Positions 26,692 to 35,523 are shown, numbered from the stretch's first letter. The stretch: DNA of 64,000 nt from an uncultured Eubacteriales bacterium (GCA_934479825.1 CAKSOW010000013.1:1-64000); one strand, 5' to 3'. The notes: generated by a model from the letters alone, not told the origin. Made by a program: numbers and translations.

Positions 26692-26737
26692 TATGGGATT
26701 TTCGCCAAAAGAACCGCTTTGTATTTGTTAAAACCGC

Positions 26738-29700
26738 CTAAATCTTTCCGAATCGCAGGTGCTTTGTATCAAGCGGAATTTCTTTCATCAAATGGAACGA
26801 GAACAGAAACGCCTGCTTGACCGGCGCTTTGGTCATATCCTCCACTGCCCGGCAGTAAAGTGCCAATTGATTGGAATATCGGTCGATCAGTATTTGCTCA
26901 TCGCCTTTTCCGACTCGGTCTGTCTTGAAATCGATAACCGTAAAACTGCTGTCCGCCTCTTCGATAAAGCAGTCGATAACGCCCTGCACCAACACAAAGT
27001 CCTCTGTTTGCGGAACACCGGAAAGCACCTCATTGGCCGGAACTTTGAGATTAAACCGCAGTTCACGGTAAATGCTGCGTGCCGAACGGATTCGTTTATA
27101 CAACGGTGTTTGGAAAAAGCCGTCCAAACGCTCGAAATCCAATAACTCCAACTGTGCCGCCGTCAGAAATCCCTCGTCGGTCAACCGGTTCGCTTCGGCT
27201 TTTGCGCCCTTTGTTTCACACGCCGCAAAATCGGCAAACTGCATGAAAACATGCATGGCGGTGCCGCGTTCGGCCGCGTTTTTTTTCTCCGATTCCCGGA
27301 TAAAGTCCGGCACTTCACGAATCTGGCGTTCACCAAGCACCGCAAGCGGCGCATCTTCGTAATCGATCAGTCCCTCTTTCAAAAGAGAAACCGTCAATTT
27401 GGGCGGCACAGCGGATATCCGGTCAAGTTGAGCTTTGCGCGTCGCAATCGACGTCCGGATCTTTTCAAGGAGCACTTCATCCGGCTCAAACGCCGTCTGC
27501 GCAGTTTCCGTCACGGATTCCTCCGAAAGCGGCTGCTCCGGTTCCTGGGTACAAAGAACCGTGCGGATATCGAAAAACACCCGTCCGGTTTCGTCCGCAA
27601 AGGTCGCCGTCTGAGAAATATCCGGATGGGCGGCAAGCGTTTCAAACGCTTTGTTTTCAGCCGCATAGCCGAATATCCAATCCAAAAACGTGTCGCCCTC
27701 CGCAAGCATGCCATCCGCATCTGCCGCCGCGTCAAGAACCGGTGCAAGAGAGGTTGCCTCTCCGCCATTCTGCGGCTTGACCGGGCGCGGGGATGCCGTC
27801 AGATACAGTCTGTCCCTTGCGCGCGTCAAAGCCACATACAAAAGCCGCTTGTATTCCTCGGTCTCGCTTGCCGCAAGCTCCTCAGCCGCCAGATTCTTGA
27901 ACGGCGTATCCGCCGCCACAAACCCGTCGTTTCCTGCCACCGAGCGGATGTCGGCATAGCCTTTCAGCTTGAACGTCATGCCGTACGCGTCGGATAAAAA
28001 GCAAACGTCCTTGACCGAAGATTGGTCTCTGTCAATGTTGAACAAAAAACAAATCGGAAATTCCAAGCCCTTGGAACGGTGGATCGTCATAATGCGGATG
28101 CCGCCCGACGTGTCGGCACAGCTTTTCATCTCACCGCCTGCTTTTATGTCGTTCATGTAATCCAAAAACGCAGAAATGCCGCGGAACACCGTGCTGTCAA
28201 ACGCACGCGCCCTATCGTATAACAGCATGAGATTTTTCTTGCGCGCTTCGGGCGAAAGCTTTCCGAAGAGCGCTTTGTCCCCTGCCGCGCAGATAGCCGG
28301 CAAATCGGTAAGCGCATACATTTTGCGCAGGAATTCCGATGCGCCGCAACCGCGCGCGGCCGCCCGGAGTTCGGATAAAAGCGATAGGAAACGCCCGGCT
28401 TTTTCTTTTAACCCGCTCTTCTCGTCCGATTCCTCAAAAAAGCCGCATAACGCTTCATACAGCGACTTGTCCTTGGCTTTCCGCCGGATCTTCACAAGTT
28501 CGTCGTCATCAAAGCCACCGATTGGGGAACGGAGCACTCCGGCAAGCGGTATATCTTTCTGCGGATTGTCCGCCACGGCAAGAACCGCAAGCGCAAGCCT
28601 TATTTCGCGCCGCTCGAAAAAGCTCTCTCCCTTTTCACAGACAACCGGCAGATTCCGTTCGGAAAAATACCGTTCCAACATCCGCGCCGAATCCCATTTG
28701 GCAGTGAGTATCGCCATATCCGAAAGCGTATAATGCTTTCCCAACGTGTCTTTGGCGTCCGGATCGTTTAAGATCGACAGAATCTCCCGGTACAGCGTCT
28801 GCGCCTCGGCAAGCTGACGGTTTTCTTTGACTGTATCTTCAAGCGCGTCCGTGTTGCATAAAAGGAGATGTACCGGCTCTTGCAGGGCCGCTTTGTCGGC
28901 ACGCGAACAGATGAGCCGCTCGTTGCTGTCGTAATGATCGAACACCTTTTCAAAAACCGCATTGGTGAAATCGATCACGCTTTGCGAACAACGGAAATTG
29001 TCAGACATGAAAAGCTTCCGGCACGGCTCGCCGTCCGCATCGCACGGTGCAAACGTATCGCGGTAGCCGACAAAAATTTCCGGCGTTGCACCGCGGAAAC
29101 CGTAAATACTCTGTTTCGCGTCGCCTACCAAAAAGCGGCCGCATTCCGTTCCGTCCGGCGTTTTTCGCGAGAGGGCGAGAAAAATGCGATCCTGAATCGG
29201 GTCAACATCCTGGTATTCGTCAATGTACAGTTCGTCAAAGGAGCTTGCCGCAGCGTCAGCCAAAGTGCTCGGAACCGTCGCCGCCGGGTCGTCGTAAAGC
29301 AGTTTCAATGTCAGCCGCTCCACATCCGAAAAGCTTAAAACGCCGTGAGAACGCTTGACCTCCCATAGCCGCTCCTCGGTTTTTAAGAGCAGTTCTTTCA
29401 ACACTTCCGCCACGTGCAGACAGTCTGCCGCACACAAACGGAACAACTCCGGGGAAACCGAAAAATATCGTTTTTTTAATGCCTTGATTTTGTCAAGCGC
29501 TTTCCTGCGGCGCGCCATAAGCAAAGGCGCCTCCGGATTTTCCATTTTTTTGACGGACGGCGCACGTTTGAATTCCAAGCCGGAAAAATACTCCGTCGTC
29601 GCCCGAAAACCGGCGTCTGCGCTGGAAGCAAGATTTTTCAAGGTCTCCCTGTCATTTTCGAGAACCGGCGAAATCGTCTTGTGCATCTGCTCGTCGCTGT

Positions 29701-30457
29701 CACAGGTCAAAAGCCCGTTTTCAAGCACCAAAACTGCTTGGGAGATAGCCTTTTGCAGAACCGCTTTCATGCCGTTTCCGTAAACCGTATCAAACGGCTC
29801 TTCTGCGTTTTCTCCCTCCCGATACAAGGCACAGGCTTTTTCCAAGAATTCCTTCGGCGACGGACGGTGCAACAGCGCGCCGTATACGCTTTTTAACGTC
29901 TTGATAAAGGCGTTGTCGTCGCGCGGCGCAGAAAACATATCATAAACCGTGAGAAAATAATCTTCTTTCCCCTCACGCCTGTTCTTTTCACTTTCCGCCA
30001 TTTTTTCTTCAATCAGCGCGTCCAGAATGCCATCCATTAACACATCCATTTCCGTCTCGTCGGCAATGCGCAATTTGGACGGCAAATCCAGACGTTCCGC
30101 ATGTGCGCGCACGAAATCATAGCAGAACGAGTCGATCGTGCAGATCTTTGCCTGCGGCAGTAGCGCAAGATTCTTTACAGCCGCCGCCCTTGTCGCGGCG
30201 TCCGGCGCATTCTCCACCGCCTCGGTGAGCGCCTTTCGGATACGTTCGCAAAGCTCGCCGGCGGCAGCGTTGGTAAACGTAACAATCAAAAAACGCGTGA
30301 TGTCAGTCGCTTTTCCGGCGGCAGGCTGTAATAAGCGCCGTACCACACGTTCGATCAACACACGCGTTTTTCCGCTTCCGGCTCCTGCCGCAACAAGTAA
30401 CGAATAATCTCCGACCGCAAGAGCTTTGCTTTGCGCGTCGGTAAACTCAAATTTCAT
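26738..30457 (-). CDS. addA: ATP-dependent helicase/nuclease subunit AddA
   Basis: 1239 residues, the usual AddA length. Walker A AAGAGSGKT (residues 23-31) and the UvrD-type motif ELYIDEYQDVDPIQDRIF lie in the helicase. Motifs such as GDAKQSIYGFRGA, DNFRCSQSVIDFTN, RIMTIHRSKGLEFPICFLF and LLYVALTRARDRL are intact. The C-terminal RecB-type nuclease has VQGVIDCFIEE and TVIDFKTDRV (catalytic Asp, Asp, Lys). AddAB processes double-strand breaks for RecA. The partner gene addB, usually directly upstream, is not in this window; yigZ occupies that place. Confidence 0.95.
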   Translation of the reverse strand: MKFEFTDAQSKALAVGDYSLLVAAGAGSGKTRVLIERVVRRLLQPAAGKATDITRFLIVTFTNAAAGELCERIRKALTEAVENAPDAATRAAAVKNLALLPQAKICTIDSFCYDFVRAHAERLDLPSKLRIADETEMDVLMDGILDALIEEKMAESEKNRREGKEDYFLTVYDMFSAPRDDNAFIKTLKSVYGALLHRPSPKEFLEKACALYREGENAEEPFDTVYGNGMKAVLQKAISQAVLVLENGLLTCDSDEQMHKTISPVLENDRETLKNLASSADAGFRATTEYFSGLEFKRAPSVKKMENPEAPLLMARRRKALDKIKALKKRYFSVSPELFRLCAADCLHVAEVLKELLLKTEERLWEVKRSHGVLSFSDVERLTLKLLYDDPAATVPSTLADAAASSFDELYIDEYQDVDPIQDRIFLALSRKTPDGTECGRFLVGDAKQSIYGFRGATPEIFVGYRDTFAPCDADGEPCRKLFMSDNFRCSQSVIDFTNAVFEKVFDHYDSNERLICSRADKAALQEPVHLLLCNTDALEDTVKENRQLAEAQTLYREILSILNDPDAKDTLGKHYTLSDMAILTAKWDSARMLERYFSERNLPVVCEKGESFFERREIRLALAVLAVADNPQKDIPLAGVLRSPIGGFDDDELVKIRRKAKDKSLYEALCGFFEESDEKSGLKEKAGRFLSLLSELRAAARGCGASEFLRKMYALTDLPAICAAGDKALFGKLSPEARKKNLMLLYDRARAFDSTVFRGISAFLDYMNDIKAGGEMKSCADTSGGIRIMTIHRSKGLEFPICFLFNIDRDQSSVKDVCFLSDAYGMTFKLKGYADIRSVAGNDGFVAADTPFKNLAAEELAASETEEYKRLLYVALTRARDRLYLTASPRPVKPQNGGEATSLAPVLDAAADADGMLAEGDTFLDWIFGYAAENKAFETLAAHPDISQTATFADETGRVFFDIRTVLCTQEPEQPLSEESVTETAQTAFEPDEVLLEKIRTSIATRKAQLDRISAVPPKLTVSLLKEGLIDYEDAPLAVLGERQIREVPDFIRESEKKNAAERGTAMHVFMQFADFAACETKGAKAEANRLTDEGFLTAAQLELLDFERLDGFFQTPLYKRIRSARSIYRELRFNLKVPANEVLSGVPQTEDFVLVQGVIDCFIEEADSSFTVIDFKTDRVGKGDEQILIDRYSNQLALYCRAVEDMTKAPVKQAFLFSFHLMKEIPLDTKHLRFGKI

Positions 30458-30490
30458 ACTTCCTCCTGTATGCCTTTGCCGGGAATTGTT

Positions 30491-31126
30491 TCAAGTTTCC
30501 TTTCCGAATGCCGAGCCTGTCACCGTACAGACCGCACGCCCTGACGTCAGATCGGCTAAGAATGCCCGAAACCGCTCAAAATTTTCTTCCTTGGCGCGAA
30601 GAAACAGCGTCACACCGGCGGCAAACTCCGTGTTGTCGCAGACAACACCGAATTTGGGCAAATCATGCATAACTTTTTCGTATCCGGCATAATCCACCTC
30701 TGTCTTAAACGCCGTATAAGGCACAAACGTCGCCTGCCCCGCTGCCTCCAATGCGATTTTGGCGCCTTTGGCATAAGCGCGTACAAGTCCGCCTGCCCCA
30801 AGCAGAATGCCGCCGAAATAGCGTGTCACCACGATACAAACATCGGAAACGCCCTCGCGCTTGATGACCTCCAAAATCGGCATTCCGGCCGTGCCGCCCG
30901 GCTCTCCGTCGTCCGAAAAGCGCGAAAGGCCCGTGCCTTTGAGCAAATACGCATAGCAGTTGTGCGTCGCGTCGGAATGCTTGCAGCGTATGCGTTCGAT
31001 AAAGCCCTTTGCCTCTTCTTCCGATTCGACGCGTGCGGCATAACCGATAAATTCCGATTTTTTCTCTACAAACGACGCTTCGGCAAACTCTTTTTCAACG
31101 GTTTTGTAGCTTTGGATCAAACGCAT
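30491..31126 (-). CDS. yigZ: YigZ/IMPACT family protein
   Basis: 211 residues from the ATG at 31126, chosen because AGAGGTG precedes it. It shows the UPF0029/IMPACT N-terminal domain hallmarks: FVEKKSEFIGYAARV, DATHNCYAYLLK, FSDDGEPGGTAGMPILEVI and VVTRYFGGILLGAGGLVRAY, followed by a smaller ferredoxin-like C-terminal domain. Conserved across bacteria and linked to translation regulation, but its exact reaction is unknown. It lies 33 bp upstream of addA and is probably co-transcribed with it. Confidence 0.9.
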   Translation of the reverse strand: MRLIQSYKTVEKEFAEASFVEKKSEFIGYAARVESEEEAKGFIERIRCKHSDATHNCYAYLLKGTGLSRFSDDGEPGGTAGMPILEVIKREGVSDVCIVVTRYFGGILLGAGGLVRAYAKGAKIALEAAGQATFVPYTAFKTEVDYAGYEKVMHDLPKFGVVCDNTEFAAGVTLFLRAKEENFERFRAFLADLTSGRAVCTVTGSAFGKET

Positions 31127-31147
31127 AACACCTCTTTTATAACGCGC

Positions 31148-31174
31148 GTGTCGCAAAACTATGTTTTGCGACAC
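31148..31174. promoter_or_regulatory. 12-bp perfect hairpin upstream of yigZ
   Basis: GTGTCGCAAAAC (31148-31159), loop TAT, GTTTTGCGACAC (31163-31174). No T run follows it in the leftward direction, so a plain terminator for the symporter gene is unlikely; it may be an operator or leader structure of yigZ-addA. Confidence 0.45.
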
Positions 31175-31230
31175 GAAATAAACCTATCCCTTGTGCCACA
31201 CGCTTTCAAACACACCGGGCACTGACAGAT

Positions 31231-32619
31231 CTATCGGAAAAAGCTTTGTGTACGAACACACTTTAACGCCAGTTGAAGGTTGCGAGTCCATAAACGTAAA
31301 GCAAAAGGATAACCACCGGTACAACATAGGCGAACACCGGACGCATCCAGTCTTTCACCTTTAAACCGTTGCCCTCGTTGGCCGTTGCCCTCGTTGGCCT
31401 CCGCTTTGAGAGCCTCCCAGCCCCAACCGTAACGCTTGTTGCAGCAGAATACGGCAATAACCAGCGAACCGAGCGGCAAAATATTCGTGCTGACAATAAA
31501 GTCCCAAAGGTCAAGCCAAGCACTGCCCTCGGCGAACGGAACAAAACCGGAAAACGTGCTGTAACCGAGTGCCGTTGTAAGTGCCAGAAGGAAAATGCCG
31601 ATACCGCAGACAAGGCAGGCAGCCGGTCTTTTCCAACCGGTCATTTCGCGTACACAGGCTATAATGGTTTCACATACCGCAAGCACGGTCGAAAGCGATG
31701 CGAAAACCATAAACAGGAAGAACATTGCTCCCCACCAACGTCCGCCGGCCATATTGTTGAATACCGACGCCATCGTGTCGAATAACAAACTCGGTCCGGC
31801 GCCAACCTCAACATTAAACGTGAAGCAAGCCGGGAAAATGATAAGACCTGCCACAACCGCAACAAACGTATCCAAAAGAATAACGTTCAGCGATTCGCCA
31901 AGGAGCGAATGATCCTTTCCGACATAACTGCCGAAAATTGCCATTGAACCCATACCGAGACTCAGCGTAAAGAAAGCCTGGTTCATGGCCGCAACAATGA
32001 CTTCACCGGTAATAGCGGAAAGATTCGGAACAAGATAGAATTTGAGTCCCTCTGCCGCACCGGAAAGCAAACCGCTGTGTACGGCAAGAACAATCATAAG
32101 AACGAAAAGAATCACCATCATGTATTTGGTGACGCGTTCCAAACCATTTTGCAGATTAAAGCAAAGAATGCCGAACGCTAAAATAACCGTAACTGCCAGA
32201 TAAGTAACATTAATCGTAGGGTTGGTAATCATGGGCACGAAACCAATGTTTGCATTGGAACCGGTCAAGAACTTGACGAAGTAGTAGATCATCCAACCGC
32301 AGACGACCGTGTAAAACGCCATAAGGCAAATATTGCCAAGTAACGCCACATATCCGTGAATGTGCCATTTTGTACCGGGCTTTTCCAGTTTATGATACAT
32401 ACGTACCGCGCTTGCCTGGGATGCGCGTCCGAGAGAGAATTCCATGGTCATGACCGGAATTCCGAGTACAATCAGACAAATCAAATAAATCAGCAGAAAT
32501 GCGCCGCCGCCGTATTGGCCGCACATCCACGGAAACTTCCATACATTTCCGCAGCCGATGGCACATCCGGCTGAAAGCAGGATAAAGCCAAGTCTTGAAC
32601 CGAGTTTTTCACGTTCCAT
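31231..32619 (-). CDS. Neurotransmitter:sodium symporter family transporter, C-terminus frameshifted
   Basis: 462 residues as read, AGAGGAG before the ATG. It is a multi-helix NSS/SNF transporter: TM1 GCAIGCGNVWKFPWMCGQYGGGAF is the unwound sodium/substrate helix, with further helices to about residue 405. After KAEANEGNG the frame is shifted by a 16-bp tandem duplication (31367-31398), which replaces the last membrane helix with an unrelated 40-residue tail. In the shifted frame the expected end (GLKVKDWMRPVFAYVVPVVILLLYVYGLATFNWR) is intact to a stop at 31263. The gene was therefore recently whole. It would import amino acids with sodium; substrate unknown. Confidence 0.85.
   Translation of the reverse strand: MEREKLGSRLGFILLSAGCAIGCGNVWKFPWMCGQYGGGAFLLIYLICLIVLGIPVMTMEFSLGRASQASAVRMYHKLEKPGTKWHIHGYVALLGNICLMAFYTVVCGWMIYYFVKFLTGSNANIGFVPMITNPTINVTYLAVTVILAFGILCFNLQNGLERVTKYMMVILFVLMIVLAVHSGLLSGAAEGLKFYLVPNLSAITGEVIVAAMNQAFFTLSLGMGSMAIFGSYVGKDHSLLGESLNVILLDTFVAVVAGLIIFPACFTFNVEVGAGPSLLFDTMASVFNNMAGGRWWGAMFFLFMVFASLSTVLAVCETIIACVREMTGWKRPAACLVCGIGIFLLALTTALGYSTFSGFVPFAEGSAWLDLWDFIVSTNILPLGSLVIAVFCCNKRYGWGWEALKAEANEGNGQRGQRFKGERLDASGVRLCCTGGYPFALRLWTRNLQLALKCVRTQSFFR
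31367..31398. repeat. 16-bp perfect tandem duplication inside the symporter gene
   Basis: CGTTGCCCTCGTTGGC occurs twice head-to-tail (31367-31382, 31383-31398). One copy in excess shifts the reading frame; removal restores a normal symporter C-terminus. Confidence 0.95.
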
Positions 32620-32678
32620 AATAAAGCTCCTCTAAAACTGTAATTTTCCAATGCTAATGCATTAAAAACTTTTCATAT

Positions 32679-32707
32679 ATTATAACACATTATTTGCAAT
32701 ATTGCAA
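32679..32707 (-). promoter_or_regulatory. Promoter of the symporter gene with possible cre-like site
   Basis: Reading leftward: TTGCAA (32707-32702), 17-bp spacer, perfect TATAAT (32684-32679). TTGCAAGCGCTTTTGCA (32702-32718) overlaps the -35 and resembles a LacI-family/CcpA operator with central CG, at reduced match to the cre consensus. Confidence 0.6.
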
Positions 32708-32778
32708 GCGCTTTTGCATAAATTTGACAAAAAACGACGATGTCGCTGTTTGCATGACTGCGTGAGCGGGCAGAAACG

Positions 32779-32809
32779 AAAAGTCCGCGGAATGAAGATT
32801 CCGCGGACT
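32779..32809 (-). terminator. Terminator of the rplK-rplA operon
   Basis: A perfect 12-bp stem (32809-32798 with 32793-32782), 4-nt loop, then a T-rich tail in the leftward direction. It lies 24 bp after the rplA stop, so rplJ and rplL are not part of this transcript. Confidence 0.9.
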
Positions 32810-32832
32810 CTCACTTTTTAATTAAAAATCAA

Positions 32833-33525
32833 TTAAAGATACTTGGCCGTGTTGACCTTGATGCCCGGGCCCATAGTAGAAGCAACTGCACAGGTCTTGA
32901 TGTACTGACCCTTTGCAGCAGCCGGCTTTGCCTTTACAACAGCACCGATGAGAGCGTCAAAGTTTTCAGCAAGCTTTTCCTTGCCGAAAGAAGCCTTACC
33001 GATCGGGCAGTGGATAATGTTCTGCTTGTCGAGACGGTATTCGATCTTACCGGCCTTGGCGTCATTGACAGCCTTGGCGACATCCATGGTAACCGTACCG
33101 GCTTTCGGGTTCGGCATGAGACCTTTCGGGCCGAGAACCTTACCGAGACGACCGATAATACCCATCATATCGGGAGTAGCGATGATAACGTCGAAATCAA
33201 ACCAGTTTTCCTGCTGGATCTTGGCAACATATTCTTCTGCGCCAACGTAATCTGCGCCAGCCTCTTGGGCTTCCTTAGCGTGATCGCCCTTGGCGAAAAC
33301 AAGAGTACGGACGGTTTTACCGGTACCGTGCGGAAGAACGACCGCACCGCGAACCTGCTGGTCTGCGTGACGGGAGTCAACGCCGAGCTTGATGTGAACT
33401 TCAACCGTTTCATCAAATTTAGCAACCGAGGTCTTGCACAGAACGTCAAAAGCCTCAGCAGTATCGTAAAGCTTGGATTTGTCAACCAGCTTTGCGCTTT
33501 CAAGATATTTCTTTCCCTTTTTCAT
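32833..33525 (-). CDS. rplA: Ribosomal protein L1
   Basis: 230 residues, the normal length. Signature GRLGKVLGPKGLMPNPKAGTVT and IEYRLDKQNIIHCPIGKASF are intact, as is the N-terminal RNA-binding part (HIKLGVDSRHADQQVRGAVVLPHGTGK). L1 binds 23S rRNA at the L1 stalk and represses its own operon through an mRNA mimic. It is 15 bp downstream of rplK, and a terminator follows directly. Confidence 0.97.
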   Translation of the reverse strand: MKKGKKYLESAKLVDKSKLYDTAEAFDVLCKTSVAKFDETVEVHIKLGVDSRHADQQVRGAVVLPHGTGKTVRTLVFAKGDHAKEAQEAGADYVGAEEYVAKIQQENWFDFDVIIATPDMMGIIGRLGKVLGPKGLMPNPKAGTVTMDVAKAVNDAKAGKIEYRLDKQNIIHCPIGKASFGKEKLAENFDALIGAVVKAKPAAAKGQYIKTCAVASTMGPGIKVNTAKYL

Positions 33526-33540
33526 GTCCGTTTACCTCCC

Positions 33541-33966
33541 TTATTCTTCCACAGTGATGCCCATGCTGCGAGCAGTACCCGCGATCATGCTCATGGCAGA
33601 TTCGACGGAAGAAGCGTTGAGATCGGGCATTTTGGTTTCGGCGATCTGCTTGACCTGCTCTTTGGTGAGCTGACCGACCTTGTTCTTGTTCGGCTGACCG
33701 GACGCACTTTCAAGACCGAGAGCTTTCTTGATAAGAACAGCTGCCGGCGGAGTCTTGGTAATAAAGGTGAAAGAACGGTCTGCATAAACCGTGATAATAA
33801 CCGGAATGATAAGACCCATGTCTTTCTTGGTGCGCTCATTGAATTCTTTACAGAAACCGGCAATGTTAACGCCGTGCTGACCGAGCGCAGGACCGACCGG
33901 CGGTGCGGGGAGCGCCTTGCCTGCCGGGATTTGAAGCTTGATATAGCCTGTAATTTTCTTTGCCAT
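33541..33966 (-). CDS. rplK: Ribosomal protein L11
   Basis: 141 residues, standard. Begins with the conserved KKITGYIKLQIPAGKALPAPPVGPALGQHGVNIAGFCKEFN; the C-terminal rRNA-binding domain ends in GTARSMGITVEE. L11 forms the GTPase-associated centre with 23S rRNA. A GGAGGTG site precedes the ATG, and upstream is a leader with a likely L1-binding structure. Confidence 0.97.
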   Translation of the reverse strand: MAKKITGYIKLQIPAGKALPAPPVGPALGQHGVNIAGFCKEFNERTKKDMGLIIPVIITVYADRSFTFITKTPPAAVLIKKALGLESASGQPNKNKVGQLTKEQVKQIAETKMPDLNASSVESAMSMIAGTARSMGITVEE

Positions 33967-33985
33967 GTTAATTTACACCTCCGAA

Positions 33986-34021
33986 TGTGGTAAAAAGATT
34001 TCGGAACAGAGTTCCTCCCAC
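33986..34021 (-). promoter_or_regulatory. Likely L1-binding mRNA leader of rplK-rplA
   Basis: Reading leftward, GTGGGAGG (34021-34014) pairs in part with TACCACA (33992-33986) just before the rplK ribosome binding site. In Bacillus-type rplK leaders a GTGGGAGG...ACCAC hairpin mimics the rRNA site for L1 and allows feedback repression. The match is by pattern; two further hairpins lie just upstream (about 34023-34060). Confidence 0.55.
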
Positions 34022-34160
34022 TGACGGCATCTGCCGTCCGTCCGGACGAAACCGGACAAAAGCCGCGCACCTATCCGTCTGGCAATCCGGATAGCAAGCC
34101 ACAGACTTTTTTAGATTTTTGATGTTTTTTGCTTTTGTAACAAACCGGCGTGAGGGCGTG

Positions 34161-34805
34161 TTATGACTTCAACGGCTCTACTTCGTTTGCGTCAAGCTCC
34201 ACGGCTGTTTCTCTGCCGCCGATATTGGCCTTGATTTTGATACGTCCCGCAGTTTCATCGATCTCCTCGACGGTTGCGATAGAACCGGCAATAAGACCGG
34301 CAACGACCATGACGCTGTCGCCGACTGCGTAGGCAGGCTTGCGGACATGAACCTCGACGCCAAGCGCCTCCACTTCCTTGTCGGTAAGCGGCACCGGCTT
34401 GCTTCCGGGGCCGACAAAGCCCGTCACGCCGCGGATATTGCGGACAATATGCCAGGTTTCATCGTTCATGATCATTTTTACGAGAACATAGCTCGGGAAC
34501 AGTTTGTGTTCCGTCGGCTTTCCGGTTTTACGCTTTTTGGGGGCGTTTTCTTCATCCTCGGTATAATCGTCGCCGTTTTCCGTCTCGGAATCGGTATCGT
34601 CCTCATCGACATAATCGTCGGTTTTGCGATACTCATCTGCTTCCTCTTCGGAATCAACTAAGATCTCAGTCGGAATACGCGTTTCAAAAATCAGATTTTC
34701 GAGTCCGCGCGTTTCAACCATACGTTCGATGTTGGCAGCCACCTTGTTTTCATAACCGGAATATGTGTGGATCACATACCAGAGCGCTGCTTGTTCGTTC
34801 GACAT
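34161..34805 (-). CDS. nusG: Transcription termination/antitermination factor NusG
   Basis: 214 residues, longer than the usual 170-180. The NGN domain starts WYVIHTYSGYENKVAANIERMVE and resumes with KLFPSYVLVKMIMNDETWHIVRNIRGVTGFVGPGSKP. Between these lies an acidic insert of about 40 residues (DDYVDEDDTDSETENGDDYTEDEENAP region). The KOW domain (YAVGDSVMVVAGLIAGSIATVEEID) is normal. NusG binds RNA polymerase and couples it to Rho or the ribosome. It follows secE by 12 bp, the standard order. Confidence 0.95.
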   Translation of the reverse strand: MSNEQAALWYVIHTYSGYENKVAANIERMVETRGLENLIFETRIPTEILVDSEEEADEYRKTDDYVDEDDTDSETENGDDYTEDEENAPKKRKTGKPTEHKLFPSYVLVKMIMNDETWHIVRNIRGVTGFVGPGSKPVPLTDKEVEALGVEVHVRKPAYAVGDSVMVVAGLIAGSIATVEEIDETAGRIKIKANIGGRETAVELDANEVEPLKS

Positions 34806-34817
34806 GACAGACCTCGC

Positions 34818-35033
34818 TTAAATCAGTCTGCCAAGCGCGGCAAACGCATTGGAGAAGCCGAGATCAAGTAAGAAAATCGCAACGCTCGCCACAACAATCG
34901 CCGCAATAACCACGGCGCTCATGCGGAGCGTGTCGTCCTTGGACGGCCATACGATCTTTTTGAATTCGCTCTTATAGTCTTTGAAAAACTTGGAAACTTT
35001 GGATTGCTTTTGAACCTTTGTTTCTTCCGCCAT
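34818..35033 (-). CDS. secE: Preprotein translocase subunit SecE
   Basis: 71 residues, the short Gram-positive form with a single C-terminal transmembrane helix (MSAVVIAAIVVASVAIFLLDLGFSNAF) after the conserved amphipathic FFKDYKSEFKKIVWPSKDDT. GGAGGA precedes the ATG. It joins SecY and SecG in the membrane channel. Confidence 0.95.
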   Translation of the reverse strand: MAEETKVQKQSKVSKFFKDYKSEFKKIVWPSKDDTLRMSAVVIAAIVVASVAIFLLDLGFSNAFAALGRLI

Positions 35034-35064
35034 GAAAAATCCTCCTTACTATACTTGTGAATCC

Positions 35065-35214
35065 TTACTTGGACTCTTTGTGAAGGGTGTGTTTACGGCA
35101 GAACCGGCAATACTTTTTCAGTTCAAGACGGTCAGGATCGTTCTTCTTGTTTTTTGTAGAGTCGTAATTTCTTTGCTTGCATTCGCTGCAAACGAGTGTT
35201 ATTTTCACTCTCAT
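35065..35214 (-). CDS. rpmG: Ribosomal protein L33, zinc-binding form
   Basis: 49 residues starting at the ATG 35214 (MRVKITLVCSECKQRNYDST) and ending HTLHKESK. Two Cys pairs, CSEC and CRFC, bind zinc (the C+ form of L33). It is the first gene of the rpmG-secE-nusG group; no tRNA-Trp gene lies between rpmG and secE, unlike in many Firmicutes. Confidence 0.95.
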   Translation of the reverse strand: MRVKITLVCSECKQRNYDSTKNKKNDPDRLELKKYCRFCRKHTLHKESK

Positions 35215-35352
35215 TCTGTACACCTCCCGGTAAATTTAAGGTTTTACCTCCCTCGACGAAGGCCGTTTTTGCCGCATCTTTCTGCCGGAAACAAAAGCAA
35301 AATCCCGCAAAAAAGCGCATAACAAAAAAACTCCTCCAACAGAGGTAAAAGC

Positions 35353-35381
35353 AGTATATCACATTTCTGCCGGTTTGTCAA
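35353..35381 (-). promoter_or_regulatory. Promoter of rpmG-secE-nusG
   Basis: Reading leftward: TTGACA (35381-35376), 17-bp spacer, TATACT (35358-35353). The leader of about 130 nt starts with a small CCTC/GAGG hairpin followed by seven T, which could act as an attenuator. Confidence 0.85.
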
Positions 35382-35494
35382 GAGTTTTCGTCAAATTTTC
35401 GTATAAGGTCGTCAAGAAAGCGGCGCGTTTCTCAAAAAAACGGTATGAAAGAATAAAATTTTACATAAATAATAAGGAAATAACCCGATTTCTA

Positions 35495-35523
35495 TTGAAA
35501 TGCGCCGCAAGGTGTGCTATAAT
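35495..35523 (+). promoter_or_regulatory. Promoter of the AI-2E permease-plsY-lon operon
   Basis: TTGAAA (35495-35500), 17-bp spacer, TATAAT (35518-35523), about 50 nt before the start codon. With the divergent rpmG promoter it explains the 363-bp gap. Confidence 0.75.

Noticed and set aside
35034..35064. tRNA-Trp gene between rpmG and secE
   Set aside because: The gap is only 31 bp; a tRNA does not fit.
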